Below, in pieces: positions 10,485 through 21,365 of a stretch of DNA of 64,000 nt. The DNA is from Cryptomeria japonica (taxonomy: Eukaryota; Streptophyta; Pinopsida; Cupressales; Cupressaceae). The stretch spans positions 214,887,497 through 214,951,496 of the forward strand of contig NC_081406.1 of the NCBI RefSeq assembly GCF_030272615.1, written 5' to 3'. Below the pieces are notes generated by a model that was not told the DNA's origin, made no database searches, and saw only the letters and a list, made by a program, of their open reading frames with translations. The stretch's first letter is position 1. The number at the start of each line of letters is the position of its first letter. A program made the translations under genes and the position numbers.

Positions 10485-13400
10485 ATGAGTTTTACAACAA
10501 TAAGCCCTACTTACACTATTCCCGTTAGACGAAGTCGTAGAATTAAGTCTTTCCGAGGTTTAACTACTGAGGAGATGGAACCTAATTTGAATAGCCTTTG
10601 TAACGAGGACATGGGTAATTCCTCTAATCCTCCTAATGATGAAGAAGCTCTCCATGAGGTTTCTGAAGAACAACTTTCGAAATTGGATAACCAATTTGAC
10701 GATTTTCGACAATGGATGTCTCAAGAATACCCTGATAGTCAAGCTCTTCCTTTAATTGAGGGTCTAAAACGTATCCTTCAAAGTGATAAGAATGGAATTG
10801 ATATTTTGCGTGGTATTTCACACATTGTGAATTCGAACGTGATGCCTATGAAAAGTTGTGCTGAAACTTTAGGTTATACACAACCTCCTACACAAGTTAA
10901 TCATTCTATTCCTTTGATGACTTCTATTGCTAGCATACCTACCTTTACATCAAAAATAATGGCTACTTCTACACAAGACATTCCTCCTGTGATCACTAGT
11001 CATGAGGGCAATCCTTCCTTTTCAATTAACCCTCTTCCTTCATTCAATCCGACTTCTTCATTCATTCCTTCAATGAGTGTTCCTATTACATCTCCGCAAA
11101 TGAACATGACACAAGGGGGCAATTCATTTAATCATTCCATTCCTCCTTGTAGTGTTCCTCCTGTCCAATCATCTCCTATGACTAATTATCATAGGGTCCC
11201 ACCACCTTACTCTTTACCTTCTTTCAATAACATAACACCTCCATCTCAATCTAACACATCTAATATGAACCCTTCGACTGAAGCGACCATTAACAATCTT
11301 GCACAAACTGTCTCTTCTTTACAGCAACAAATTGCCTCTATGAATCAATCTAAGTTTAGTGTGCCCACATTTGATGTTGCGAGCCCACTTTCTCTTGACA
11401 TTGTTCGAGCTATCCCTCCTAAACATGTTGAAATCCCGTATTTGGAGCTTTATAATGGTAAAGGAGATCCTCTAACACATGTTAAGACTTTTCAAACAAT
11501 ATGTACTGATTTTGCTTATGACCAAAGGTTGCTTGCAAAACTATTCACGAGAACATTAAGAGACAAAGCCCTACAATGGTATTGCTCGTTGCCTTCCTAT
11601 TCTATTACTTCTTTTGAACAACTTGCAAATGCTTTCATTCAACAATTTCAAAACAATATAAGTCCTAAAGTTACTTTGATTGATTTAATGCATTGTAAAC
11701 AAGGTGTTAAAGAAAAAGTGACTGATTTCATTGGTAGATATAAGCATTTGTATGCTCAAATTTCTTTTCCAGTGCCTAACAATGATATTCAAAGAATCTT
11801 TATTTCTAATTTACAAAGAGATATTCGAGACAAACTTCTATTTTCTGAGTTTACTTCTTTCCAACAGTTGTGTGCCACTCTTCACAATTATCAACTGACT
11901 GTGAGTCAAATGGAACAATCACATCCTATGGCTCCGAGTGATAAGGGTGATAGCAGTCAACAACCATTTGGGAAGTTTAAACCGAATAGAGACTCCATCA
12001 AATTCAATGAAAACATCATCAACAACAATGTGAATGCAGCATCAGGTGTGCCTCCTATTTCTAAATTTTTCAAGAAAGAAAGAAAGTATACTCCTTTGAA
12101 TGAATCATTGCATAGTATTATGAATAAGTTATTGGAACAAAATGTGCTTACTCTTCCTCCTATAAGACAAATTGATCCTGCAAAGATTACTTCACCTTAT
12201 TTTGATAACAAAGCCTTTTGTCAATTTCATCGTCAGCCTGGGCATGATACTAAAAAATGTTTTTCTTTAAAGGGTAAAATTCAAGATTTGATTGATAATA
12301 ATACTATCTCTATTTCTGGAGTGAATGATAAAGGCAATACATCTGTAGCTCCTCCTAATCAAAATCTTCAGATTTTCACTGATCCATTACCTTCTCATAC
12401 CTCTAATGCGATTGAGACTAATGATTCCTCTCTTTCATCTGATGGTCTTGTGTCTATGACTCCAAATGTGATTAACTTTGTAGAGCAGCAAGAAAACCCT
12501 AAAGAACCTTCCATCACATTTGATTCCAGTGAAACCATTAGGGCACCTGATGGTCCTTTATACATAGTTGCAAAAGTCAAGAATACACCTTGCCGTGGAG
12601 TGCTTATTGATCCTTCGTGCATGGTTAATGTTATTACTGAAGAATTTCTTTTTACTTTGCAATTGAATCAAGTGATTTATGACAAAACAGATGTGATTGT
12701 GAAACTATTTGATGCATTTTCTTCTCCTGCAATTGGTTCTATTACACTGCCTATTGAGGTCTATAACAAATCCCTTGATGTGAACTTTGCTATTATTCCA
12801 TCTTCTGAACAATTTCATGTGAAGCTTGGCTATCCTTGGCTATCTTCCATGAAAGCTATTGCTTCTCCTATTCATAAGTGTTTGAAATTTCCCCATAATG
12901 GTGAAGTTGTTACTGTCAATCATAGCCTCTTTAAACCAGCTAAAAGAACCTCTAGTGTTCCTCTTGATTACTTTTGGCCTAAACAATTCCAATCCCTTCC
13001 TCCGCGAAGTGATCATCTTTTCAAATCTTATCAAAAGTGGAAAACAGATATGATCCTATCTTTAAGTGAACCTAGAACACCTAAACTTGACATTCCTATC
13101 ATTCTTGAGAAGGAAGTTCTTCCTTTGAAAGATAAAACTAATGTCTTTCCTCAAGAAGATTCCCAGCCCATCCCTATGGATGTGACTATGTCTATGTCTA
13201 ATAAACTTCCTACAAGTAGACCTATACCTCCTCATCATGATGGACTTGGTCTCCTTCCTAAACCAAAAATTCCTCCTTTATATGGAGCAGTTCCTCCTCC
13301 TTCCTTTTATAGAGAGAAGAGACATTCTTGTTCTCCTATTATCCAGCCTAAGAGACCACAACCTAAACACCCAAGTGATAGGGATGAGAACATTCCTCCT

Positions 13401-13928
13401 CCTCAATCTTCTTCACTTCCTACTAAGACTAGTCAAAATCGTTCTGCACGTGAACGCCAACGAAAGCATCATCTTAGGGCTCAAGCAGCTGCTTCTCAAA
13501 CTTTGAAATCTCCAAAAACACCTTCAACAAGCATTATTCCATTTTCTCCTCAGCCAGACATTGAGCCTAAATCTCCTAAACATAAGATGCATGATGGTCT
13601 TGATCCTGTGCGAGTTAAAGATCCTATTTTTATAAATCTTGATGATGATATAGATGAAAATGTTATTCATGATGAAAATATTACTTCTCTTGCTTCTGAT
13701 AGTGAATATGAACTTGTTGATGTTGATAACCATTTATCTAATGAATTTTCTAAAGCACTTATCCTAGCTCCTAGACAAGAACAATGTGGCTCGGAACATG
13801 AACATAGCCCTTGTTTGGATCTTGTGATAGCTCCATCTGTTGTGTTGAATGTTCCTCCTCTAGCGTGTTCCCTGCCTTCCCGAAACATTGATCAGCAAGA
13901 TCGGGGGGTAGATGACATGCTAGACTAG
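10485..13928 (+). CDS. B Gag-protease polyprotein, 1147 aa, intact
   Basis: One uninterrupted ORF. Residues 1-300 are Ser/Pro/Thr/Asn-rich. Residues about 305-475 are a retrotransposon gag domain (VEIPYLELYNGKGDPLTHV, then ALQWY and FIGRYK). Near residue 578 is a zinc knuckle of unusual C-x2-H-x4-H-x4-C form (CQFHRQPGHDTKKC), seen in Tat-type elements. Residues about 690-820 resemble a retropepsin-like protease ending LGYPWL, but the expected D-[ST]-G reads DPSC (near 707), so activity is doubtful. Residues 830-1147 are a Pro/Ser/Lys-rich tail with an acidic patch and no known domain. The start was chosen as the first ATG of the long frame, closely following the leader. The stop is followed directly by non-coding 3' sequence, with no pol. 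It is the only intact large ORF in the window. Confidence 0.85.
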   Translation: MSFTTISPTYTIPVRRSRRIKSFRGLTTEEMEPNLNSLCNEDMGNSSNPPNDEEALHEVSEEQLSKLDNQFDDFRQWMSQEYPDSQALPLIEGLKRILQSDKNGIDILRGISHIVNSNVMPMKSCAETLGYTQPPTQVNHSIPLMTSIASIPTFTSKIMATSTQDIPPVITSHEGNPSFSINPLPSFNPTSSFIPSMSVPITSPQMNMTQGGNSFNHSIPPCSVPPVQSSPMTNYHRVPPPYSLPSFNNITPPSQSNTSNMNPSTEATINNLAQTVSSLQQQIASMNQSKFSVPTFDVASPLSLDIVRAIPPKHVEIPYLELYNGKGDPLTHVKTFQTICTDFAYDQRLLAKLFTRTLRDKALQWYCSLPSYSITSFEQLANAFIQQFQNNISPKVTLIDLMHCKQGVKEKVTDFIGRYKHLYAQISFPVPNNDIQRIFISNLQRDIRDKLLFSEFTSFQQLCATLHNYQLTVSQMEQSHPMAPSDKGDSSQQPFGKFKPNRDSIKFNENIINNNVNAASGVPPISKFFKKERKYTPLNESLHSIMNKLLEQNVLTLPPIRQIDPAKITSPYFDNKAFCQFHRQPGHDTKKCFSLKGKIQDLIDNNTISISGVNDKGNTSVAPPNQNLQIFTDPLPSHTSNAIETNDSSLSSDGLVSMTPNVINFVEQQENPKEPSITFDSSETIRAPDGPLYIVAKVKNTPCRGVLIDPSCMVNVITEEFLFTLQLNQVIYDKTDVIVKLFDAFSSPAIGSITLPIEVYNKSLDVNFAIIPSSEQFHVKLGYPWLSSMKAIASPIHKCLKFPHNGEVVTVNHSLFKPAKRTSSVPLDYFWPKQFQSLPPRSDHLFKSYQKWKTDMILSLSEPRTPKLDIPIILEKEVLPLKDKTNVFPQEDSQPIPMDVTMSMSNKLPTSRPIPPHHDGLGLLPKPKIPPLYGAVPPPSFYREKRHSCSPIIQPKRPQPKHPSDRDENIPPPQSSSLPTKTSQNRSARERQRKHHLRAQAAASQTLKSPKTPSTSIIPFSPQPDIEPKSPKHKMHDGLDPVRVKDPIFINLDDDIDENVIHDENITSLASDSEYELVDVDNHLSNEFSKALILAPRQEQCGSEHEHSPCLDLVIAPSVVLNVPPLACSLPSRNIDQQDRGVDDMLD

Positions 13929-14656
13929 TTACATTAGCATAGCAGATTCTCTCCTCCTCTCTTGTGTTACTTCTTCTATATGTTATTCTCATTCTTCTAT
14001 TTGTTGTCCTTAGTGTTGTCTACTTGAGAACGATGCAAAGCATTGAGATCTCTCGATCTCTCTCATGTTGACTCAAAAGACACATGTGTTCCCTTCTTCT
14101 AGGTGACCTTCCTTGATTGGGGAATGAAGAACAATTATGCATACATACATATGATATATATACATGACTTATCGTACAGCATACTGACCCCAAGGAAAGA
14201 GAAGTCACCTCGTGCTTTGTGTTTTGTGTCTATTATCCTTGGGCTTATCTCACACTTGGGGGCTAAATCCTTGCGATAATGTGCTCCTTTCCTTTCTCAT
14301 TCTTATGTGTATCACTACGTTAAAACAATCAACCCCGGTGAGGTGTGTGCGATCGCTTTAACGTAGGGGGGCATACATACCGTTCATATCTTTTCAAGAT
14401 ACTTGAAAATTTCTTGGCAAATTTAACCTTGCCTTGAAAATTTTTGATATCTTTCTTGCATGACTCATAGTGAGGGAACCTTACTACTGACAGTCATGGT
14501 TCTCCCTCATGATCTTCCCTTTTACTTTGTCAATCGAAGTCATAAGATCCTTAGTCCACTAGGGGCTTGGTGTGTCTTGCCTCCTTGACGTGGTGAAAGT
14601 TTTTCAATGTTGTTTCCTTGTACTTTACCGGAAGTATGAGCATACATACTCCCCCT
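13929..14656 (+). other. B 3' untranslated region
   Basis: No pol coding sequence. It holds a perfect 10-bp inverted repeat (14315-14324 and 14357-14366) and a purine run, CTTGGGGGCTAAAT, near 14255-14269. That run resembles the true polypurine tract downstream. Confidence 0.6.
14315..14366 (+). repeat. Perfect inverted repeat in B 3' region
   Basis: CTACGTTAAA pairs with TTTAACGTAG across a 32-base loop, and GGGGGG follows. It could form an RNA hairpin near the 3' end of the internal region. Function unknown. Confidence 0.6.
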
Positions 14657-14671
14657 AAAGTGGGGGCTAAA
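14657..14671 (+). promoter_or_regulatory. B polypurine tract
   Basis: AAAGTGGGGGCTAAA lies immediately before the TGTAGC start of the 3' LTR. Confidence 0.8.
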
Positions 14672-15861
14672 TGTAGCATCCTAAAATTGTGACACTTGCA
14701 ATTTCGACTGCATTTCGGTCTTCACGATGGCGACGCAACACGCAACCTGAATGGAGACCCCGAAACTTGCTCACGACACCAAAAACTGCATTTTTCAAGT
14801 ACCATGGCCTGAACCTCCTTGCACCTTGATGTCTCGGGAGGTGGGACCTATTTTGGGCCCGGTCTCCTAAGGGGTCTCGGGTCTTTTTGTTTGCAATTTG
14901 GAAATTAACTTTCCTGGTCGGCCTAAGGTCGGGAAAATCAGTCTATCAACCCTAATTGGCAAGTATATAAACTACATTTTTCTCTCTCATTTGGACATAA
15001 CACATACATGATAGAAAAAGTGTGGAAACTATACTCAAGCATTCAAGCATTCAATCATTCCTTCAAGCAATTGATCATTTCAAGTCTCCATTCAAGGCTA
15101 AGTGTTGCATTCAAGACAAGGATTCAACCATTGAAGAGGAGATCACATACTACATGCTACATACAACATACAAACATACAACAAACAACAACATCTAAAC
15201 CTTCGCACATAAGGATACAAACATCCTTAGAACAAGGTATTAGTACTTGTTTTACAGTCATTTACATTTACAGCTCTTGCTCATTTCTTGGTTAATTCCA
15301 AAACCGGGGTTTTACCTAAAGGCAGACCCCTAATCCCTAACCCCCCAATCGTCTTCGCTTTTCTATGTGTAGGTTGCAGGTACGCGGCTGAGATTGAAGA
15401 TCTGGAATCCTTGTGCAGAGACGAACAGATCCCCCTTCGTTTCGCAGATTTTTCGGAGGACCGTGGCGCCGGGCGCCATCGTCCTGACAACTTTTGCTCA
15501 AATTTGCAGGACAGCGCTGTATCGACATTTTACTGCTAATTCCAGGTCCGCAGCTTCATACTGTATTCCTATCTCAGTTTATAAGCAAATCTTTGTCACT
15601 TTCTATGCATTCCTAGCTCAATTCCTTTATCGATATTCTTTACAAAAGAGGGTAGCCTTGTTGTCATAACCCTGGAAATTCATCTAGCATCCAATCTTGC
15701 ATTATGTGGGATTGGATCTTATGAGTTTCAACCCCTCTTTTGAATGTAAAGTCTCTCCCCTAAGTGAAAACCATCGAATCCTAGTGAACCTCCCTTCTCT
15801 CTCCTTGGAGTTGGAAGAGGGGAGAGCAACTAGGGTTCGATCGTGATTTTTCCGCTTTATA
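14672..15861 (+). repeat. B 3' LTR
   Basis: 1190 bp, closely matching 8055-9305 apart from the missing 61-bp block and scattered substitutions. The terminal CA has become TA (CTTTATA versus CTTTACA). TATA box at 14964-14971, palindrome at 15458-15484. Confidence 0.92.
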
Positions 15862-16815
15862 GTGATACAATGAGGGGCCTACACATATAGGAAGGCACAC
15901 TGCCTAGAGCATACTACTCATTACAAAAGAGTCTCACTGACTACAGAGAGGCTATAGCCATTTCAAGATAAAAGGACAACAATCCAATAGAGTGAACTGC
16001 CAGAAATAGCATCTACCATGCCTAATTACAACCCCGATTAAGCTCAATACCAGAGGTCTTTGACCTCTTCCTTAATCCCAATTCTATCACCTATGATCGA
16101 CCAAATCTCCTTTGCATATGATATTTTATTTCAAGACCACGAACACTTATTCCATTCTGATACCATGATCTTACAATGAGATCTTACATCATTTTATATA
16201 AACCCTAAGGCCTAAACCAATTAGGTTGGCCACCTAAAAGATATTACAATAAGATCATTACATAGATTAATATTACAATGATATCCCATGTTATCTTAAG
16301 ACCAAAACAACAATAACAAATCCATAAATCATCCCAAAACATCCTGGTAATGTGTAGAGTACATGTTAACATGATACTGGTCCATAACCTAGATAGGTAC
16401 CAGACCTATTCTAGGTCAATCATGCCAAAGAAATGTATTCAAGAAGTTGAATCATGCTCAAAGAACATCTTCAATATCCTAAAATCCATGTAGAAGTTGC
16501 ACCAACACTAATTATGCATCCTGTCAAGATTCCTCAAAGAGAGCTCTGCCGATAAAGCCTTAAACTAGTACTAGTAAGGGTTTACTAGAGTGTATGATAG
16601 CATCTGATTACCAAGTCAATACCATCTAACCAAGTCATGCTCCAGAAGAACTACCACATGTAACCAATCACATTCCATAGATCCAAACATGTCGGAAGTG
16701 TCCAACAGATAGTCTCTTTTGTTGGTAACACTTGATCTTCTACCAGTAACCAAAACCTATCTATTGCTAACCAAACATCAATGACAAAACATCAATTCAT
16801 CCAATAATGCCAACA

Positions 16816-16829
16816 ATCTCCCCCTTTGG
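16816..16829 (-). promoter_or_regulatory. A polypurine tract
   Basis: Minus-strand CCAAAGGGGGAGAT abuts the A 3' LTR. The same sequence precedes the F 3' LTR (22161-22174) and the K 3' LTR (63167-63180). Confidence 0.85.
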
Positions 16830-17150
16830 TATTGATGACAACACTAGATGTGAAAAACATCTAAGTACCAAGAAATGCCAAACAAGTCTCCCCTGTGGAA
16901 GACAACCAACAATCTCCTAAATATCATTAACTCTCTCCCTAATGTATACAACTCCTTTCCTTATTTTTCACATCAATATCTCTCCCCCTTTGACATCAAT
17001 GCCAGAAATCTGACAAAAATATCAAAGCAAGAATATAAACCTATGTATCTCAAAGTTGACTACTCCCCTTGAGTAGTAGCACCACTCATCAATACCAGAA
17101 TGAATAATATCTCTAATAATGCATGCCAGACTGATGACACACTGCATTAA
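16830..17150 (-). other. A 3' untranslated region
   Basis: About 320 bp between the pol stop and the polypurine tract. It has several further purine runs on the minus strand (GGGGGAGA near 16985 and GGGGAG near 17065) and no coding sequence. Confidence 0.6.
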
Positions 17151-17821
17151 TCATGTCTCTATCAGAGGGGTAGAAACCCCTAACCTGTCTCTCAAATACT
17201 CAAATGATTCTGTAGACAATGATTTAGTGAATATATCTGCAATTTGTTCTTTAGTGTTCACATAAACCAATTTGACTTCCTCTGGTTCTACCTTGTCCTT
17301 CAAAAAGTTATACTTTATTGATATATGCGTAGTCTTACAGTGAAATATCAGATTCTTAGATATGTCAATAGCTACAGAGTTATCACAATAGATAACTACC
17401 GGTTCACTACAATTTACACTTATATCCTTCAACATTTTCTTCATCCACAAGACTTGAGTGCAATTAGTTGCTGCTGCAACATACTCAGCTTCTATAGTAG
17501 ATAAAAAAATGCATGACTTTTTTTTGTTGATCCATGAAACTAGTTTTTTTCCAAGAAAGAAAGCTCCACCATAAGTTCTCTTCCTATCATCAGTATCTCC
17601 TACCCAATCTAAGTCAGCATATGCACATAAAGTGAAATCATCATTTTTAGAATATCTTAAATCATATTCCATTGTTCCTTGCAAATACTGGAATATCCTC
17701 TTTACTACACATTCATGATTTTCTTTAGGATTACTTTGATATCTTGAAACAATACTTACTGCATTCATAATATCTGGTATAGTTTGAGTTAAATATAATA
17801 GACCACTAATCATAGACTTAT
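17151..17821 (-). pseudogene. A RNase H domain (copia pol 3' end)
   Basis: C-terminal part of the copia polyprotein, beginning at the RT-RNase H junction (SGLLYLTQTIPDIMNAVS). The RNase H acidic residues are visible in ADLDW, STIEAEYV and YCDNSVAID, so the active site looks preserved. It degrades RNA in RNA-DNA hybrids during reverse transcription. The frame ends with LIET and a stop at 17151, as in element C. It is separated from its RT (39955-40790) by C, and the junction reads TRYK then SMISGLL, which matches the uninterrupted TRYKSMIGGLL in C. Confidence 0.9.
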
Positions 17822-19030
17822 TGTTGATATTATGGATGACTTCATTATGTATTGCATTGCTTTTGTCATTGATGTCAACACTTATCTTCTTGGAGGTCTA
17901 CATTGTTGATTTGACACTCTGGTTATATTAGTTTATCGTTGAACCAACACATTGTGGTTCTAGCATGGTTAGTGGCTTATGCACAGTTGTCGGTATATGC
18001 TTCACCGACAGGTTATATGGTTCACCAAAATTTGATGATGACTTGTTATCATCTGGAGATCATTTGTTTATGTCAAATACATGGATTGGATGTTTGGATT
18101 TGGTGTTTTGCTTATTGATCTAATCGAGTTCACATATTTGCCTTTAATGGTAGATAGGTCTAGGTTATGGACCGGTACAAGATATTATGTTCTAGATCAG
18201 CACGACATGTTTTGGAAATGGTTTACTGATTGAAAAATGTGTAAATGTATTGAGGCCAACATATTGTATCACATCAAGACTTATTTTGTAATTGATTTAA
18301 TTGTAATATCTTTAGTGAGTCAGCCTCATGTCAAGGTCTTAGGTTTTTTATATAAATGATTGTAAGATCTTATTGAAGATCAGATATTATGAGTGTGTGT
18401 GAATATTGAAGATCATTGTGAAGAGTGAAAAATTAGAAGATCCTTGTGTGAATCACATAGATATTATTTGAAGGTTGAAGGAAAGGTTATGAAGGTGTTT
18501 GGCACTCATGGTCAGTGTTTAAACCGGTATTGAATCTAGTATTGTAGATGCTATTATGAAGAAGTACATTGTTATTGGATTTAACCATCGAATTGTAGTC
18601 AGTGTGACTCCTATTTTGTGATTGAGAAGTGACCTCTAGGCAGTTGACCTTTCTGCATGTGCAGACCCAATTTGTATACACTCACTATCTACAGTAGTTT
18701 CATTTGATTGTGGGTAAGGTTTCCCACCATGGTTTTCCCCTTACAAGGTTTCCACGTCAAAATCTTTGTGTCATGTATTGTGGATGTTGTTTCTCTTTCT
18801 ATTTCATGCATTAAGTTATACCTGCACTACTATAACTGTTAATCTATTTTACCGACATTAAGTTTGTTTTACCCACACTAAGTTTTAAGTTGGAATAATT
18901 GGTTTTGAGTTGTAATTTATTGACAATTGGTTCACAACTGATTAATTGATTTTGAGTTATAATTTATTGACAAATATTTCACAATTGATTCACTCCCCCC
19001 CCGCTCAATTGTCCTTCCCGGTTCCTAACA
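17822..19030 (+). repeat. C 5' LTR
   Basis: 1209 bp, TGTTGATATTATGG...GTTCCTAACA. TATATAAA box at about 18349-18356. A hairpin with an 8-bp perfect stem and a C-run loop lies at 18981-19012, 18 bases from the LTR end. The uninterrupted sequence AAAGGTTATGAAGGTG near 18490 is the empty site for G's insertion in the sister LTR. Confidence 0.92.
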
Positions 19031-19032
19031 AT

Positions 19033-19048
19033 TGGTATAAGAGCAAAG
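19033..19048 (+). promoter_or_regulatory. C primer-binding site
   Basis: TGGTATAAGAGCAAAG, two bases after the LTR. One change from the initiator-Met PBS core TGGTATCAGAGC. Confidence 0.85.
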
Positions 19049-19087
19049 TCCTCTTTTTACAAAATCCTAACAACTTGAGGAGATCCT

Positions 19088-20413
19088 ATGGCAACAAATA
19101 TTTTTAGGAAGGACAGTCCAAAACTTGATGGAACTAACTATGGTATATGGAAGATCATAATGAAAATACATTTGAACTACATCAGAAGAGATATATGGGA
19201 TGTTACAAAGAATGGCTTTGTTGGTCCTACTCTAAATATACCTCATCCACCGACATTGGCTAAAGAATTGGAGAATGATTGCAAAGCAAGAGAAGCACTT
19301 CTAAGTGCATTATCATATCAGAAAATCATGGGATTATTAGACCAATCTATTGCTAAAGCTATTTGGGATAAACTGGAAAAATTGAATGAAGGAGATACCA
19401 CTATCAAAATTTCAAAACTAGAATGTTATTGGGTCAGGTATGAAAATTTAAAAATGGAAGAAGATGAAAGAAGTTATGCACTTATGGAAATAATTAATGA
19501 AATTGTTTTAGGAATACAATGTTGCGGAGGATCTTTATGTGAAGATGAAATTGTTTCTAAAGTTTTAAGAGCTTTTCTACCAGCTTACAAAATGAAAGTG
19601 ACTACTATTAATGAGTTGAGAACAATGCCTAATACATCAGTTTCAAGAGATACCTTGGTTGGAAAACTTTTAGCATTTGAGCTTGAAGAGTTTGGTCCTA
19701 TTGCTATAGTCAAAACTAATACAACTTTCAAAGCATCATCATCATCATCATCATCATTTGACAAAACTGATTGGAAAACACTTTATGCAAAAGAACTTGA
19801 AGATATGAGAAGAGAAAATGAAGAACTTGAAGAACTTGAAGCACTATTCACAAGGAAGATGCCTAAAGGTCCAACAGGAAGTAAGTATGAAGATAAATCA
19901 CCTTTCAAATATTTTAATTGAAATAAAGTTGGTCATATGGCTTCTAGGTGTCCTGATAGACATGCAAGACTGAGAGAGGAAGCAAAAAGAACATATAAAC
20001 CTAACCATGAATATCAGAGATATAGATTTAAGAAAAATAGAGATAAGTCATGTTATTGTGTAGATGAAGATCTAGCAGATAGTGGATGGGATTTTGTTGC
20101 AATAAAAGAAGATCAACTGACACCTATTGTCAAACTGGTAGAGCAAGCATTAGAAACAAAAATTGAAGAAAAGGATGAATGGATCATTGATAGTGGATGC
20201 TCGTATCATATGACTGGTGATAAAAACAAATTCTTATCTTTACAGGAAATTCATGGAGGTCTAGTAAGATTTGGAGATGACAAAGCTTGTTTAATCAAAG
20301 GAAGAGGAACTATATCTTTGGATGGTAAGCATAATACTGACAATGTTTATTATGTAGAAGGTTTAAAGAATAATCTTTTGAGTGTTGGTCAATTAGTGGA
20401 AAAAGAATTTTAG
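19088..20413 (+). pseudogene. C Gag and protease region
   Basis: One frame with a single internal stop. Residues 1-277 are copia Gag (SPKLDGTNYGIWK near the start, then NEIVLGIQCCGGSLCEDE and LVGKLLAFELEEFGP), with a poly-Ser run coded by a TCA repeat near 19738-19757 and a Glu-rich coiled coil. A TGA at 19919 falls inside the zinc knuckle. The knuckle has lost both leading cysteines (KYFN-stop-NKVGHMASRC), so RNA binding would be impaired even without the stop. The protease motif DEWIIDSGCSYHMTGD follows near 20180 and keeps its catalytic DSG. A TAG ends the stretch at 20413. Confidence 0.9.
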
Positions 20414-21365
20414 TTACAATTCAAGAATGGAAAATGCAAAATCATAAACATAACTAGATTGGAGATTGCAACTGGTAATCAGACTAAAGGTAATATCTTT
20501 CACTTGAATACTAGCGATAAGACATGTTTCATTGCACACATTGATGAAAGTTGGTTTTGACATAAAATACTCTATCGTGTGAATTTTGAATGCATTATAA
20601 AGATCGGTTCAACTAAGGTAGTAAGATATTTACCTAAGATTGTGAAACCTCATAATTTGGTATGTAAGGAATGTCAAATGGGAAAGCAAGTTAGAAGAGC
20701 ATTTAAGAGCATTTTTGAGAAATCCAATAATATTCTTGTTTAATTCATACTGATTTATGTGGTCTGGCAAGAACAAAAAGTCTTTAGGATGATAGATACT
20801 TTATGCTAATAATTGATGACTATTATAGAATGTGTTGGGTTACCTTTCTCAGGGAGAAATCAGAAGCTTTTGGAAGATTCAAGATATACAAGGCAATGGT
20901 AGAGAATGAAACCAGGAAGAAAATAAAATGTTTAAGATCAGATCAAGGAGGAGAATTTACATCTAGGGAATTCAATTCATTCTATGAAGTGAATGGAATC
21001 AAAAGATAACTATAAACACCCTGGACACCCCAACAAAATGGAGTTGTGGATAAGAAGAACATAACTATTTTGGATGCAGCAAGAACCATGATGATGGAAG
21101 AAAATCTAGCACATATGTACTGGAGAGAAGCAGTGAATACAATGGTTTATACTTTAAACATAGTTCACATCAAAAGTGAAACCGGTAAGACCCCTTTTAA
21201 ACTATGGTCTGGTCATACTCCCACTCTTAAATACTTCAAAATATTTGGAAGCAAATTCTATATTAGAAGAGATGAGTATATTGGCAAATTTGATCCTAGA
21301 AGTGATGAAGGAATGTTTCTTGGTTATTCAACTAGAAGCAAGGCATATAGATGTTATAATAAAAG
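20414..21365 (+). pseudogene. C integrase, 5' part
   Basis: Pre-integrase zinc region (CKECQMGKQVRRAFKSI near 20670) and catalytic core with IIDDYYRMCWV, RSDQGGEFTS and PWTPQQNGVVDKKN. The DDE residues can be placed as the Asp before IHTDLCG-like sequence (damaged near 20750), the Asp of RSDQGG, and the Glu expected after QQNGV, where the motif reads VVDKK with Asp instead of Glu. Stops occur at about 20411, 20558 and 21008, and there is a frameshift near 20740. The reading breaks at 21365 at F and resumes at 27899. Confidence 0.88.

Larger units (their letters stand above)
8055..15861 (+). mobile_element. Element B: Tat/Ogre-like gypsy element with gag-protease ORF only
   Basis: A 7.8-kb element with LTRs 8055-9305 and 14672-15861 and a perfect TSD, GTGAT (8050-8054 and 15862-15866). 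Order: 5' LTR, PBS, 1.2-kb leader, one intact 1147-codon ORF, about 0.7 kb of 3' region, polypurine tract, 3' LTR. No RT, RNase H or integrase is present. The zinc-knuckle form and Gag layout suggest the Tat/Ogre side of Ty3/gypsy, from pattern recognition only. An uninterrupted ORF and very similar LTRs make it one of the youngest insertions here. It would have to be mobilised in trans. Confidence 0.9.
7776..16815 (-). repeat. A 3' LTR, interrupted by B
   Basis: LTR of about 1.23 kb in two parts, 7776-8054 and 15867-16815, separated by B. Minus-strand ends are TGTTGGCATTATTGG...CCTAACA. The sister LTR reads straight through the B site near 58032-58036 (AGTATGTGATAGAATGAGG), which proves the insertion. 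A TATATAAAA element on the minus strand lies at 16193-16201. Confidence 0.9.
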
